Source: Palsa-744 sp963734815 | Lineage (GTDB): Bacteria; Actinomycetota; Thermoleophilia; Solirubrobacterales; Solirubrobacteraceae | Reading direction: 5' to 3' | Length of the DNA: 64,000 bases | NCBI GenBank assembly: GCA_963734815.1 | Contig: CAVTIH010000003.1 | Coordinates: 637,772-701,771, forward strand | Part shown: positions 48,724-57,966 of the stretch, one piece after another | Layout: each line of letters opens with the position of its first letter | How positions within the stretch are numbered: position 1 is the stretch's first letter | The notes under the pieces: generated by a model | Seen by the model: only the letters and a program-made list of their open reading frames with translations | Databases searched by the model: none | Told to the model about the DNA's origin: nothing | Program-made: the position numbers and the translations under genes

Positions 48724-50179
48724 ATAGCTCCCCGACCTCCTCCCCCTGCTTTCGCGTGTGCTCCCGCGACGATGCCTCCCCCACCTGCTGCTGTTCCTCG
48801 CGGGCGCGCTCGGTGCGCTCCTTCTCGGGGGTCCACAGCTGCTCGCGCGCCTGCGCCTGCTCGAGCGGGATCGGCACGGCGGTGGAGGCGATCAGCTCGA
48901 TCGCGCCCCGCGCGGCGAGGTCCTCGCGAATCTCCTCCAAGCGCCCGGCGTCGCGCAGCCGCTGCACGACCTCCTCGACCGGCAGCTGCTCGCGCTCGGC
49001 GGCGGGGCGCAGCGCCTCCCGCAGTTCCTCCTCGCCGGGCTCGATGTGCTCGACCTCCACAACCGCGGTGAGCACCGCCTCGCGGCGCAGCGCGCGCTCG
49101 GCGGCGGGCGCGTTCTCGGCGAGGATCTCCTGCTCGTCTCGACCGGTGAGCTGCAGGTAGGCCTCGCGCGTGATCCCCCGGTGGGAGAGGGTGTGCAGGA
49201 CGCGCTCCCACATCTCTCGCGCGCGGGCCTCGATCAGCGCGCCCGGCACCTGCACCTCGGCATGCTCAACCGCGGCGTCGAGCGCGGCGGCGCGGAACTC
49301 CTCCTCGATCCGCCGTTCCTCGGCCTCCAGCAGGCGTCCGCGGATGTCCTCGCGCAGATCCGCGAGCGTGTCGAAGCCGGTGTCGATCGCCAGATCGTCG
49401 TCGACCTCAGGGAGCTGCCGGCGCTTGACCTCCTTGACCGTCACCGCGAAGGAAACGTCGCGGCCGGCCAGATCCTCACGCTCGTAGTCGGCCGGGAAGG
49501 TGAGTGCGAGCGTGCGGCTGTCGCCGGCGGAGGCACCGATCAGCTCCCGCTCGAAGCCCTCGATCAGGTTGCCCGACCCCAGCTCCACCAGCTGGTCGCG
49601 CCCTTCGCCGCCGGAGAACGGCTCCTGAACGCCCGACTCCTCCACGAGCGCCCCGGTGTAGTCGATCACGATGAAGTCGCCCTCGGCCGCGGGTCGCTGC
49701 ACCGCCTCCAGGCGCGCGAGGCGCTCGCGCAGCCCGTCGAGCTCGTGCTGCATCTGCTCCTCCTGCACCGCGGGCTCGGCGCGGCCGACCTCCAGGCCCC
49801 GGTACTCCCCCAGCGTGGCCCGCGGGAGCACGCCGATCTCGAAGGAAAACTCGAGAGCCTCCCCGCGCGGTGGCAGCTCGCCGAGGTCCACGTCGGGGTC
49901 ACCGACGGGCACGATCCCGGTGTCCTCGAGGGCGTCCACATACCAGTGCGAGAGCGTGTCGCGCACCGCTTCATCGAGCACCGCCTCGCGCCCCACGCGC
50001 TGGATCACCAGCGGCGCGGGCACCTTGCCACGGCGAAAGCCGGGGAGCTTCAGTTTGCCGCCCAGCTCACGTGCCTTGCCCTCGACGCGCCGCTCGAGCT
50101 CCTCGGGCGTCACCTTGACCTGCACGCGCACGCGCGATTCGGGCAGCTCGGTGACGGTCGTCGTGAGGGTGCTGGGCAT
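48707..50179 (-). CDS. tig: trigger factor
   Basis: 490-aa ribosome-bound chaperone. The ribosome-docking segment is KLPGFRRGKVPAPLVIQRVG; the PPIase domain is around residues 160-245 (GDFIVIDYTGALVEES, LAGRDVSFAVTVKEVKRRQL), and the C-terminal helical domain follows. A charged tail of about 45 residues (EKERTERAREEQQQVG) extends past the usual end. It begins tig-clpP-clpX, with 152 bases to clpP. Confidence 0.95.
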   Translation of the reverse strand: MPSTLTTTVTELPESRVRVQVKVTPEELERRVEGKARELGGKLKLPGFRRGKVPAPLVIQRVGREAVLDEAVRDTLSHWYVDALEDTGIVPVGDPDVDLGELPPRGEALEFSFEIGVLPRATLGEYRGLEVGRAEPAVQEEQMQHELDGLRERLARLEAVQRPAAEGDFIVIDYTGALVEESGVQEPFSGGEGRDQLVELGSGNLIEGFERELIGASAGDSRTLALTFPADYEREDLAGRDVSFAVTVKEVKRRQLPEVDDDLAIDTGFDTLADLREDIRGRLLEAEERRIEEEFRAAALDAAVEHAEVQVPGALIEARAREMWERVLHTLSHRGITREAYLQLTGRDEQEILAENAPAAERALRREAVLTAVVEVEHIEPGEEELREALRPAAEREQLPVEEVVQRLRDAGRLEEIREDLAARGAIELIASTAVPIPLEQAQAREQLWTPEKERTERAREEQQQVGEASSREHTRKQGEEVGELWTPDR

Positions 50180-50319
50180 GGCGGCAGCGTTCGCCTACGG
50201 GTGCTCGCCAGCGAACGTGCCCGGCACGATACCGTGCCGCTCGATGCGAGCGCTGCGGCGAGCAGAGCGATGGTGGTGGACCGGGCCGCTCGGTCACCTC
50301 GTCGGCGTCGGCGCGGACT

Positions 50320-51222
50320 TCACGCAAGAGCTCGCACGTTATGTGCGCTTGTGCTTGGCCGCTCGACGGCGGCGGTGACGCCGAGGGCGGGTTCGGTGAC
50401 CGCGGGCGCCGTGGCGGAGGGTCCGGCGGCACGAGGCTCGGCGAATGCCCCTGGCCAGGTGGCGGTGATCGGGCGGGGGCGGCCGATGCCATAACCCTGT
50501 ATGTAATGGACGCCGTAGCTGTGCACCAGCTCGCGGGTGGCGTCGTCGGTCACGAACTCGGCGACGGTTTCGGCGCCGAGTTCGCGCGCGACACGAGCGA
50601 TCGCCTCGACCATGATCTGGTCGCGCTCGCTGTGCACCAAACCGCGGATGAACTCGCCGTCGATCTTGAGCGTGTCGAAGGGGATGTGTTTGAGGTAGTA
50701 GAACGAGCCAAACCCCGCGCCAAAGTCGTCCAACGCAAAGCGGCAGCCCAGCTCGCCGAGGCGCAGCGCGAACCGCTGCGCGAGCTCGATGTCCTCGATC
50801 GCGGCGGTCTCGGTGAGCTCGAATGTCAGGCAGGAGGGGTCGATCTCGCCGAGCGCCAGCTCACGCTCGATCACCGCGAGCAGCTTGAGGTCGGTGACGG
50901 AAACCCCGGAGATGTTGACATCCAGGTGCAGGCGTTGGCCGCGGCGCGCCTGGCGGGCGATCAGGTCGATCGCGTGGCGGATCACCCAGGCATCGATCGC
51001 CTGCACGAGGCCGGCCTGCTCGGCTGTGGGGAGGAACGCCATCGGGGCAATGTGCTCACCGTCCTCGGCCACCATCCGCAACAGGATCTCGTGGCGCACC
51101 ACCGTGCCGCTGCAGAGCTCCAGCAGCGGCTGCTCGTAGAGCACGAAACGGTCGTGCTCGAGCGCGGCACGGATGCGCGTCGCCCAGCTCGACGCCTCGA
51201 TCGAGTCGCGGGGTGTCGACAT
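50320..51222 (-). CDS. EAL-domain protein (cyclic-di-GMP phosphodiesterase-like)
   Basis: 300 aa, essentially a stand-alone EAL domain with no GGDEF or sensor part. Metal and catalytic residues are mostly present: Glu in HEILLRM (EAL replaced by EIL), Asn in LDVNISGVS, Glu in TFELTET, Asp pair in FALDDFGAGFGSF and Lys in TLKIDGEFIRG. The late EGVE motif is changed to AEFVTDD, losing one Glu, so activity is uncertain. The tail from residue 265 is disordered, Ala/Pro-rich. It lies between tig and a universal stress protein gene. Confidence 0.85.
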   Translation of the reverse strand: MSTPRDSIEASSWATRIRAALEHDRFVLYEQPLLELCSGTVVRHEILLRMVAEDGEHIAPMAFLPTAEQAGLVQAIDAWVIRHAIDLIARQARRGQRLHLDVNISGVSVTDLKLLAVIERELALGEIDPSCLTFELTETAAIEDIELAQRFALRLGELGCRFALDDFGAGFGSFYYLKHIPFDTLKIDGEFIRGLVHSERDQIMVEAIARVARELGAETVAEFVTDDATRELVHSYGVHYIQGYGIGRPRPITATWPGAFAEPRAAGPSATAPAVTEPALGVTAAVERPSTSAHNVRALA

Positions 51223-51303
51223 GCATCCTCGAATTCGCCGTCAACGCCGGTGGCCCTCCTCGACACACAAAGGGCCACCGGTTCCTGGACGGCGTGTTGC
51301 AGG

Positions 51304-52002
51304 CTACGCACCAACCGACGCGGCGACGCCGAAGGAGAGCGCCACGCCGCGAGGTACGACCAGCACGGCGCCGGCGCCGTCCTCGACGAGGCTGAGTGCG
51401 GCGGCGCTGAGCGCGACCTGGCCCTGGCCCGCCTCGGGCCGCGAGCCGAGCACGAGCAGGTCGGCGTCGTGGCCTCTGGCGGCGGGGCTGACGCTCGCTC
51501 CGAGCGCCTGCGCGAGCCCGTCGGCCGTCGCCTGGGCGCTGGGATCGGTGGGATCCTCGGTGACGGCGATCCGCTGCACCGGCTCACCCTCGGCGCCGGC
51601 GAAACCGGCGGAGGCGATCGCGATCGCGAAGCGGCCGCCGTCGAGCAGGCGCTGGGCGGAGTTGCCGACGGTCACGTGCCGCGGGGCCGTATGGGAGTCC
51701 GAGCAGAACACGATCGCGTCGGCGCCCTCGCGCTCGGCGAGCGCGCGCAACCCCTCGGGAGTCGAGCGGTCGGCGACGACGTGAGCGGCGGCGGGCACCC
51801 CGAGCAGCTCGACGCCCCGCTGAAGCAGCGCCTCGGCCTCACGCTCGGCGAGCACCTCGCGCTCGGGCTCGGGCTCCTGGGTGTGACGCACGTACGCGAG
51901 CGCGACCTCCGCGCCGGCGCGGGCGAAGGCACGCCCAAGGGCAATCGCATCGTCCTCGTTGTTGGTGCCGTCGTAGGAAACGATGATCTTGCTGGCAGAC
52001 AT
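51304..52002 (-). CDS. universal stress protein family protein
   Basis: 232 aa, tandem UspA-like alpha/beta fold. The first unit begins KIIVSYDGTNNEDDAIALGR and ends DAIVFCSDSHTAPRHVTVGN, close to the ATP-binding G-x9-G-S/N pattern; a shorter second unit ends GHDADLLVLGSRPEAGQG and GAGAVLVVPRG. It probably binds ATP and serves stress survival. It is divergent from the LysR regulator gene, sharing a 182-base AT-rich control region. Confidence 0.8.
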   Translation of the reverse strand: MSASKIIVSYDGTNNEDDAIALGRAFARAGAEVALAYVRHTQEPEPEREVLAEREAEALLQRGVELLGVPAAAHVVADRSTPEGLRALAEREGADAIVFCSDSHTAPRHVTVGNSAQRLLDGGRFAIAIASAGFAGAEGEPVQRIAVTEDPTDPSAQATADGLAQALGASVSPAARGHDADLLVLGSRPEAGQGQVALSAAALSLVEDGAGAVLVVPRGVALSFGVAASVGA

Positions 52003-52184
52003 GGCTGTGCTCCTGGTTCTGATGGTGGGAAGTTGGGGAGAGCAATCGATCAGCTTCGAGGAGCCGTGGCCGGCCTCCCGGCCCCACTCGCTCGTTCGAT
52101 CTGTCGGTTCATTTCTCCCTCAGCGTGACACCTTCCTGCCATCATCGCAAGTGATTCTTTTTATATATTTGATAAGCTGTACTT

Positions 52185-53126
52185 ATGCTTAATGTCAGCC
52201 GTCTTCGAGTCCTCCGAGAGGTCGCCAAGCGCGGCTCGTTCTCGGCTGCGGCGGAGTCGCTCTCCTACACCCAGTCGGCCGTCTCTCAGCAGATCGCGGC
52301 GCTGGAGGCAGAGACGGGGCTGACTCTGCTGGAACGTCTGCCCCGCGGGGTACGTCTGACCGGTGCCGGGCGCACGCTGGTCGAACACACCGACGGGATC
52401 CTCGCCCGCCTGCAGGCCGCCGAGGAGGAGCTCGCGGCGCTGGCGGGCCTGCGCGGGGGACAGCTGCGGATCGCGTCGTTCCCGACCGCGGGTGCGACGC
52501 TGATGCCGGTGGCGATCGCCGCCTTTCGCGCCTCCTACCCCGAGGTGAAGCTGACGCTCGCTGAGGGCGAGCCACAGGAGATCGCCCCGCGGCTGCGCGC
52601 GGGCGAGTTCGATCTCGCGCTGCTGTTCGAGTTCGAGCAAAGACACGGGGAGGGCTTCAAGCGGGTGGAGCTGCTGGAGGACCCGCTGTACCTCGCGCTC
52701 CCCCGCGGCCACCCGCTGGCGGGCAAGCGTGCGTTGCGCCTGGAGGCGCTGCGCGGCGAGGCGTGGGTGCAAACCTCGCAGGCAAGCCCGTGCGCGCGCC
52801 ACGTGGTGCGCTGCTGCCATGCGGCGGGATTCGAGCCGAACGTGGCGTTCGAGAGCGACGACTACCAGACCGTGCAGGGGCTGGTGGCGGCGGGCGTCGG
52901 GGTCGCGTTGATCCCCGAGCTCGCGCTGTTCGATCCCAACCGCGAGGACATCGTCGTACGTGCGCTCTCCCCCCACCCCCCGGTACGCAGCGTGATCGCG
53001 GCGCTGCCGGGGAAGGTCGGCTCCGGTACCCGCATGATCCCCGCCGCCTCGGCGATGCTGCGGATCCTCGAAGAGGCCGCCGCCGCGCGCGAGCGGCCGC
53101 TACAAGCCGAGCGCGCGGCGGCGTGA
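52185..53126 (+). CDS. LysR family transcriptional regulator
   Basis: 313 aa. The N-terminal winged helix (LRVLREVAKRGSFSAAAESL followed by SYTQSAVSQQIAALEAE) is canonical; the periplasmic-binding-type effector domain follows (GGQLRIASFPTAGATLMPVA, GVGVALIPELALF). Being divergent from the universal stress gene, it probably controls that gene and itself. The intergenic DNA includes a run TTTTTATATATTTGATAAGC, far more AT-rich than the genome. Confidence 0.92.
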   Translation: MLNVSRLRVLREVAKRGSFSAAAESLSYTQSAVSQQIAALEAETGLTLLERLPRGVRLTGAGRTLVEHTDGILARLQAAEEELAALAGLRGGQLRIASFPTAGATLMPVAIAAFRASYPEVKLTLAEGEPQEIAPRLRAGEFDLALLFEFEQRHGEGFKRVELLEDPLYLALPRGHPLAGKRALRLEALRGEAWVQTSQASPCARHVVRCCHAAGFEPNVAFESDDYQTVQGLVAAGVGVALIPELALFDPNREDIVVRALSPHPPVRSVIAALPGKVGSGTRMIPAASAMLRILEEAAAARERPLQAERAAA

Positions 53127-53180
53127 GGAGAGCTTCGAAGATTCTACGCTACACCTGCTCCCGGATTGAGTCGATGCTGT

Positions 53181-54176
53181 TCATGGCAGACGGTGGGGCC
53201 CGATACGGAAGTGGCTCCACGGCTCCCGAGGGAATGATTGCCCACCCGTCCCGAGACCGTGCACATACTGCTGCAGCACCAGCCCGCCGAGCACCTTGTA
53301 GCCGAGGTCGGTCGGGTGGATGTCGACGAGCGGCGTGCACATGTTGGTGAGCAGGCAGATCGTCGGCGCTTCGAGCGCGCCCGGCGGGTTGAAGAGCGGC
53401 AGCGGGTCGGCGAAGCGGGCCCCCACCCCGGCCGCGACTTTCGCCTCCACTTCGTTGAGATCCGCGGTGAGCGCGTTGCCCCCGGTGATCGTTTCCCCAA
53501 ACGGGTTGTAGAGACCGAGCACGACAATCTGTGCGTGCGGTGCCGCGGCGCGCAGCTCGCCAAGGATCAGGCCGAGGTTGGCGCCGATTTTGGCGAACAC
53601 CGCGGGCGCCCCGGCGGCGATGCAGGCCGCTTCCAATTTGCAGGTGGTCTCGATCAGCCCGAGCGCGTCGTTGGCGCCGATGTCGATCGTGATCGGGTTG
53701 ACGCTCCCCGGGTGGGCTCCCAGGTAGGCGAGCGCGTCGGAGAGCTGCGAGGAGTCGGGCCCACCGGCGTAGGGGTGGTGGAGCGGAAACTCCAGCTGAT
53801 AGGCGCAAGGGCCTTTGATAAACGATTCCGTGGTCTCACCCGGGCAGCCGTCGTTGACGATCCGCAGGCCGGGATTGAAGATTTTGAGCACGTCGGCGAA
53901 GTCGTTGACGTAGCCGGTTTCGTAGTCGGCGGGGTTCTCGTCGGGGTAGAGGCTGTCGAACTTCGCCTCGGAGTAGCCGAACGCCAGCGAATCCCCGAGC
54001 GCCAGGTAGGAGCTCGCCACCGGCAGCCTGAAGCCCTGCCGCGCAGGGCTCCCCACGCCCCGCGCCCCCGCGGGGCCGGCAACGAGCGTGGCGGCGGCCA
54101 GTACCACGGAGAGGACGCCCAGCAGCGCCAACCGGCGCCGGCCGAGCCGAAGGTGGGAACGGAACCTGACAGCCAT
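53181..54176 (-). CDS. secreted SGNH/GDSL lipase or esterase
   Basis: 331 aa. Signal peptide (LALLGVLSVVLAAATLVAGP) then an SGNH hydrolase: block I YLALGDSLAFGYSE with the nucleophile Ser, block II Gly in NDGCPGET, block III ITIDIGANDAL, and block V DIHPTDLGYKVL with the catalytic Asp and His. Three cysteine pairs (e.g. CKLEAAC) suggest extracellular folding, as in Streptomyces lipases. GAGGAGG precedes the ATG at 54176. It ends convergent with LysR. Confidence 0.88.
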   Translation of the reverse strand: MAVRFRSHLRLGRRRLALLGVLSVVLAAATLVAGPAGARGVGSPARQGFRLPVASSYLALGDSLAFGYSEAKFDSLYPDENPADYETGYVNDFADVLKIFNPGLRIVNDGCPGETTESFIKGPCAYQLEFPLHHPYAGGPDSSQLSDALAYLGAHPGSVNPITIDIGANDALGLIETTCKLEAACIAAGAPAVFAKIGANLGLILGELRAAAPHAQIVVLGLYNPFGETITGGNALTADLNEVEAKVAAGVGARFADPLPLFNPPGALEAPTICLLTNMCTPLVDIHPTDLGYKVLGGLVLQQYVHGLGTGGQSFPREPWSHFRIGPHRLP

Positions 54177-54300
54177 CGCATGCCTCCTCGAGCGTGGTTT
54201 GGTCCACCACGAGCGCACCGGGCAGTTGGTCCATCCGCTGCGGCCAACCGCCGCACCGCCCCGTTATGTCAACTCAACGTAGCTCGCGCGTCGTTTCTTG

Positions 54301-54576
54301 TCAAACGGGAGGGAAGCTCTGGCTCCGCAGGTCGTCCCACGCGTCGCGGGGGTTCAGACGGCGTTCCTCTCGTTCGCGGTCCGCTTCGCGCTGCTGGAGC
54401 CATACCGCGTACGGGTCGGCGGGCACGATGCGCCTGGTGAACACCTGCGCGTCATGGCGGCTTGCCGTGAGCTCCGGGGCATCCTGCGCGGGTGCTGGGA
54501 TGCTCTGCGGACGCGTGAAGTAACCGGTGAATGAAACGTGTTGCAGTGAACGTCTGAGAGTTTGAAGCGGTCGCAT
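54301..54576 (-). CDS. hypothetical protein, 91 aa
   Basis: A small charged soluble protein that I do not recognise. AGGAG seven bases before the ATG at 54576 fixes the start (MRPLQTLRRSLQHVSFTGYF). The second half is a probable helix (YAVWLQQREADREREERRL) ending in NPRDAWDDL. No cysteines or membrane segment. It stands alone, upstream of the lipase in the same direction. Confidence 0.6.
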   Translation of the reverse strand: MRPLQTLRRSLQHVSFTGYFTRPQSIPAPAQDAPELTASRHDAQVFTRRIVPADPYAVWLQQREADREREERRLNPRDAWDDLRSQSFPPV

Positions 54577-54928
54577 AACAGTCTCCTGGCTCAGTCGTCG
54601 CTCGTTGGTGCGTGTAGCGGTCGTTTCACATTTCGCGAAGACGCACTCGCGGCGCACCCAACGCGCAGTGGAAGGAGAGCAAGAATGCTCGCCATACCGA
54701 GCGTTTGCACGGGTGCTGGACGAACAACCTAAAAGCCTCCCCAAAAGCCATACATGAATGTCGTCAGGGACGTCCAACCAGTTGCCCGAATCGGGCAATT
54801 TATGAGGTGCCGTGACAACGCGGCCACGGCGCCATCCATGTCGCGCCCCGCTTGAACCTCAGCGCCCCCGACATGCGCGACGCCTGGAACGCGGGCGATC
54901 TCGCCCCGGCTCAGCTGAGCCAAGGCGT
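54577..54928. other. 352-base divergent intergenic region
   Basis: Control region between the 91-aa gene and the SpoIIM-like gene. The only structure I see is the palindrome TTGCCCGA-A-TCGGGCAA at 54782-54798, followed by TTTATG; it could be an operator or a weak terminator hairpin. Confidence 0.4.
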
Positions 54929-55744
54929 ATGCCGATCAAAGGGAGGATGGACGCCTCAGCCGACGCCTTTACGTACGGGGTGCGCCGGACGCGGAGCACG
55001 CTGCGCGCCTGGCGGCAAGGGCGATGGAGGATCTTGCTCCGCTGGGCCGCGGGCTCCGCGATTGCGGCGTTGGGGCTGTTGGCCGCGGTGCTGGTCGTCT
55101 CCGCGCTCTCCAGCGCCGGCGCCGAAGCGATCCCGCCCGAACCACCGTTCGCCGTCGGGAACCTCACCGACGTTCCCGGCATCCTCGGCCACAACCTGCT
55201 GGTGCTGGCCCTGCACGCGATGGCGTGCGTGGCCGGCTTCATCGCCGGCAGCTCGCTGCCGCTACAGGCCGACTCCCACCACGGCATCTCGCGCTGGGTG
55301 CACGAACACGGGGGGCGAATCGCGATCGCGTTCGTCGTGTGCGCCACCACATTCTCCCTGTCCGCCCAGGCCTACCTGCTCGGCGACCGGCTCGCCGCCT
55401 TCTCGCACCAGCTCGACGTACCCGCGGCGCTGCTGCTGCTCGCCGTGCTGCCACACGCTGTCCCCGAGCTGATGGCGCTGTTCCTCCCGCTGGCCGCGTG
55501 GATCATGGCCAGCCGCCGCGGCGAGTGGGACCAACTGCTCGCGGCGACGCTCGTGACGGTGGCGGTCGCGATACCGGTGCTCGTGGCGGCCGCCCTCGTG
55601 GAGGTGTACATCTCCCCCCACCTCTTCCAAGCGCTGGCCTCGGCACATCTCCCCGCCACCTCTCGCAACGGGCGAATGAACGACCTCACCGCACCGGAGC
55701 TGTGCACCCCGCACCGGGTAGAGCGCACGCCAGGGTGTCGGTGA
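54929..55744 (+). CDS. SpoIIM/DUF95-like membrane protein
   Basis: 271 aa with about five membrane helices. The segment GILGHNLLVLALHAMACVAG with a His-Asn pair is typical of the SpoIIM (DUF95) family; other helices are ILLRWAAGSAIAALGLLAAV and LLAATLVTVAVAIPVLVAAA, and PHLFQAL follows the last. Start ATG 54929 (MPIKGRM) or 54947. In non-sporulating actinobacteria the family role is unknown. Its 3' end overlaps the convergent interrupted gene by 59 bases. Confidence 0.65.
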   Translation: MPIKGRMDASADAFTYGVRRTRSTLRAWRQGRWRILLRWAAGSAIAALGLLAAVLVVSALSSAGAEAIPPEPPFAVGNLTDVPGILGHNLLVLALHAMACVAGFIAGSSLPLQADSHHGISRWVHEHGGRIAIAFVVCATTFSLSAQAYLLGDRLAAFSHQLDVPAALLLLAVLPHAVPELMALFLPLAAWIMASRRGEWDQLLAATLVTVAVAIPVLVAAALVEVYISPHLFQALASAHLPATSRNGRMNDLTAPELCTPHRVERTPGCR

Positions 55745-56456
55745 GCCTTGCACCGATCCGCCGCTCGGCTTGCGCGGTCTCCGCGGGAGCACCTTCCAAG
55801 CGTACGGCCACGACGCGGTAGACGCGCCGTCCACGCAACAGGAACACGTCGGTCTGCTAGGCATCGTCGGGATTGACCCAACTCAGGTTGCGGGCACGTG
55901 GCGGCGAGAGCGCCGGCCACACTACGCCGGCCCGATGGCAGGAGGTGCTCGCTGCCTCCTCGAAGAACTCGTGCGCCTGGCGCGATTCCCCGAACACCAG
56001 TGCGTCTGCTCCCACATCGTAATCACGCGTCCACCACCGCATCTCATACCCCGCCGGCCACAGCCCATCGACTAAACGCGACGAGCGCAACCGCAGCGGC
56101 GGGTTGTCCGACCAGATGTCTTCCGGAGTCACGGTGCCCCCGGCATACCGACGGCCGCCAGAGGACTCGAACACCGCCAACAGGCCGGCGCGCAGTTCGA
56201 CCAGCTCGTCGAGGTCGGCGCCGGCAAGCGCCGGCAACTCGTGAGGAACGCACCACCTCGATGCTCCCCCTGTGGTCCCGCCACCACCACCTCCCTCCCC
56301 GGTCCCACCCCCGCCGACCCCAACCGCACCCAGCAGATTTGTTCTTGTGCCCAGCAAGAGGACGATCGCCGCCCCCAAACACACCAGCAACACCGCAAGA
56401 CGGACCCGCTGACTCGCCCACCACTCCAGCGGCGGCGCCTCATGATCGTGCTCCAC
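55686..56456 (-). pseudogene. membrane-anchored hypothetical protein interrupted by an in-frame TAG
   Basis: The frame opens with GTG at 56456, has one membrane helix (LAVLLVCLGAAIVLLLG), a Gly-rich linker and a domain of about 130 residues ending NLSWVNPDDA at a TAG (55857-55859). The same frame then continues for 56 sense codons, QTDVFLLRGRRVYRVVAVRL and onward, to a TGA at 55686. The continuation looks like genuine protein, so the TAG appears to have cut a longer gene. It may be a mutation, an error or a read-through site. The family is unknown to me; 199 aa would be made if translation stops. Confidence 0.55.
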
Positions 56457-56521
56457 GCTTCAGCATCGAGCAAAAGCCATTCCCGCTTGAGGCCGTCTGG
56501 CTGCCGGGCCAGTTGCGGTCG

Positions 56522-57550
56522 CTAAGCAAGCCCCGCCCGAGCCGCGAACGCCGCGGCGGCCGAGCGCGAGGAGAGGTTCAGCTTGCCGCGTATGTTGGCG
56601 ATGTGTCGGTGCACGGTGTGTGGACTCAGCACGAGATGCTCTGCGATCAGCGCATCGCTGAAGCCCCTGGCCACAAGCGCGAGCACTTCCCGCTCGCGCT
56701 CTGTGAGCGCCTCGGTCGACTCGGAGGATCCGCCGCTCCCCGTCACGCCCAGCGCGCTCGTGATCGCCGCTGCCGTGCCGGCTCCATCGCCGCGCCAGGG
56801 ATGGTGCGTATACCCGGGCAGCGGGACCAGGCGGGCGCCGTGAACCAGCGTGGCCACCTCTCGGCCCTGCAGGAACGGGATCGTGCGGTCCCCCGTCCGG
56901 TGCACAACAGTGGTGGGCACCTGAACACGCGCCAGGTCTCCTCGCGCGTCGATTGCGAAGGTGAGCGCGAGCAGGTCGGCGGCGACATCCGCAGAGGCAG
57001 CAGCGCGCTGAAAGGCAATGTACTCACGACGCTCGTCGGCGTCGGCGCCGGGCATGAACACCTCCATCAGCACGCGCGAGCCAAACCCCCACGTACTGCG
57101 GACGATGTCTATCAGCGAGGCTCGCACCTGCGCCGGCGCCAGCGCCGCCCCCTCCGCATAGCCCGCGTAGATGACGAGCTCCGAGACGCGCTCCGGGTGG
57201 CGCGTGGAGTACGCGGCGCCGATACAGCCACCGCACGAAATGCCCACGAGCGAGAACGTCTCGATATCAAGCTCGTCGACGATCGCCTCGAGCAACGCGA
57301 CCTCCGAGGGAAGCGACATCTCGCTCGCCTCGCGCTGGCGGTCCGAGAGTCCGACGCCAACGCGGTCGTATCTGAGGACGGTGTGCGTCGCGGCTAGCGC
57401 GCCGAAGAACGAGCGAAACGCCGGCTGCTTCCACTCGCGCTCGATGTGGCTCACCCACCACGCCGGAAAGACGATCGCCGGCCCCTCGCCGACGGTCGCG
57501 TAGGCGACCTTGCGTTCCTCAAAGTCCAAGAACCCGATCCGCTGATCCAT
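56522..57550 (-). CDS. alpha/beta-hydrolase fused to a LuxR-type DNA-binding domain
   Basis: 342 aa. Residues 1-250 form an alpha/beta hydrolase (VAYATVGEGPAIVFPAWWVS; nucleophile elbow LVGISCGGCIGA with Cys in place of Ser; late His in YTHHPW). The C-terminal 65 residues are a LuxR helix-turn-helix (LTEREREVLALVARGFSDAL, IAEHLVLSPHTVHRHI). The Cys nucleophile suggests ligand sensing or a weak hydrolase. Start ATG 57550 (MDQRIGF); a longer frame begins at 57616. It is divergent from the tautomerase-OsmC pair and may control it. Confidence 0.82.
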   Translation of the reverse strand: MDQRIGFLDFEERKVAYATVGEGPAIVFPAWWVSHIEREWKQPAFRSFFGALAATHTVLRYDRVGVGLSDRQREASEMSLPSEVALLEAIVDELDIETFSLVGISCGGCIGAAYSTRHPERVSELVIYAGYAEGAALAPAQVRASLIDIVRSTWGFGSRVLMEVFMPGADADERREYIAFQRAAASADVAADLLALTFAIDARGDLARVQVPTTVVHRTGDRTIPFLQGREVATLVHGARLVPLPGYTHHPWRGDGAGTAAAITSALGVTGSGGSSESTEALTEREREVLALVARGFSDALIAEHLVLSPHTVHRHIANIRGKLNLSSRSAAAAFAARAGLA

Positions 57551-57729
57551 CCTCAGAAGGCTACCCGCGTCCGAAGAGGACGTCGAGTCTGAGTGCCGAT
57601 GGCCAGTGTTCGCCATGTTCGCAGATGGCCGGAAATCGCGATGACGGCGACCCTCCCAGGCGCCATCTTTCTCAGCAGAGCCTCATCCTCATCAAAGCTC
57701 GGGTTCTTACCCGAGGAAAGGAGAGCGAG

Positions 57730-57966
57730 ATGCCTTACATCAACGTGAAGCTCATCGAGGGTGTCTTCACCCCACAGCAGAAGCGCGAGATCGCGAGCCG
57801 CCTCACCGAGACCATGGTCGAGATCGAGGGCGAGAACATGCGGGAGGTCACCACCGTCGTGATCGACGAGACCAAGTCCGGAGACTGGTGGATCGGCGGC
57901 CGCGGTCTCAGCACCGAGGACGTGCGGGCGCTCGCGGCGGGCAGCGGCACCGCGCATGCGCGATGA
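57730..57966 (+). CDS. 4-oxalocrotonate tautomerase family protein
   Basis: 78 aa. After Met the protein starts PYINVKLIEGVFTPQQKREI, giving the catalytic N-terminal Pro of this family, and continues with TVVIDETKSGDWWIGGRGLS. AAAGGAG lies 8 bases before the ATG. Members isomerise keto-enol substrates, but the specific role is unknown. The stop overlaps the OsmC start by 4 bases. Confidence 0.87.
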   Translation: MPYINVKLIEGVFTPQQKREIASRLTETMVEIEGENMREVTTVVIDETKSGDWWIGGRGLSTEDVRALAAGSGTAHAR

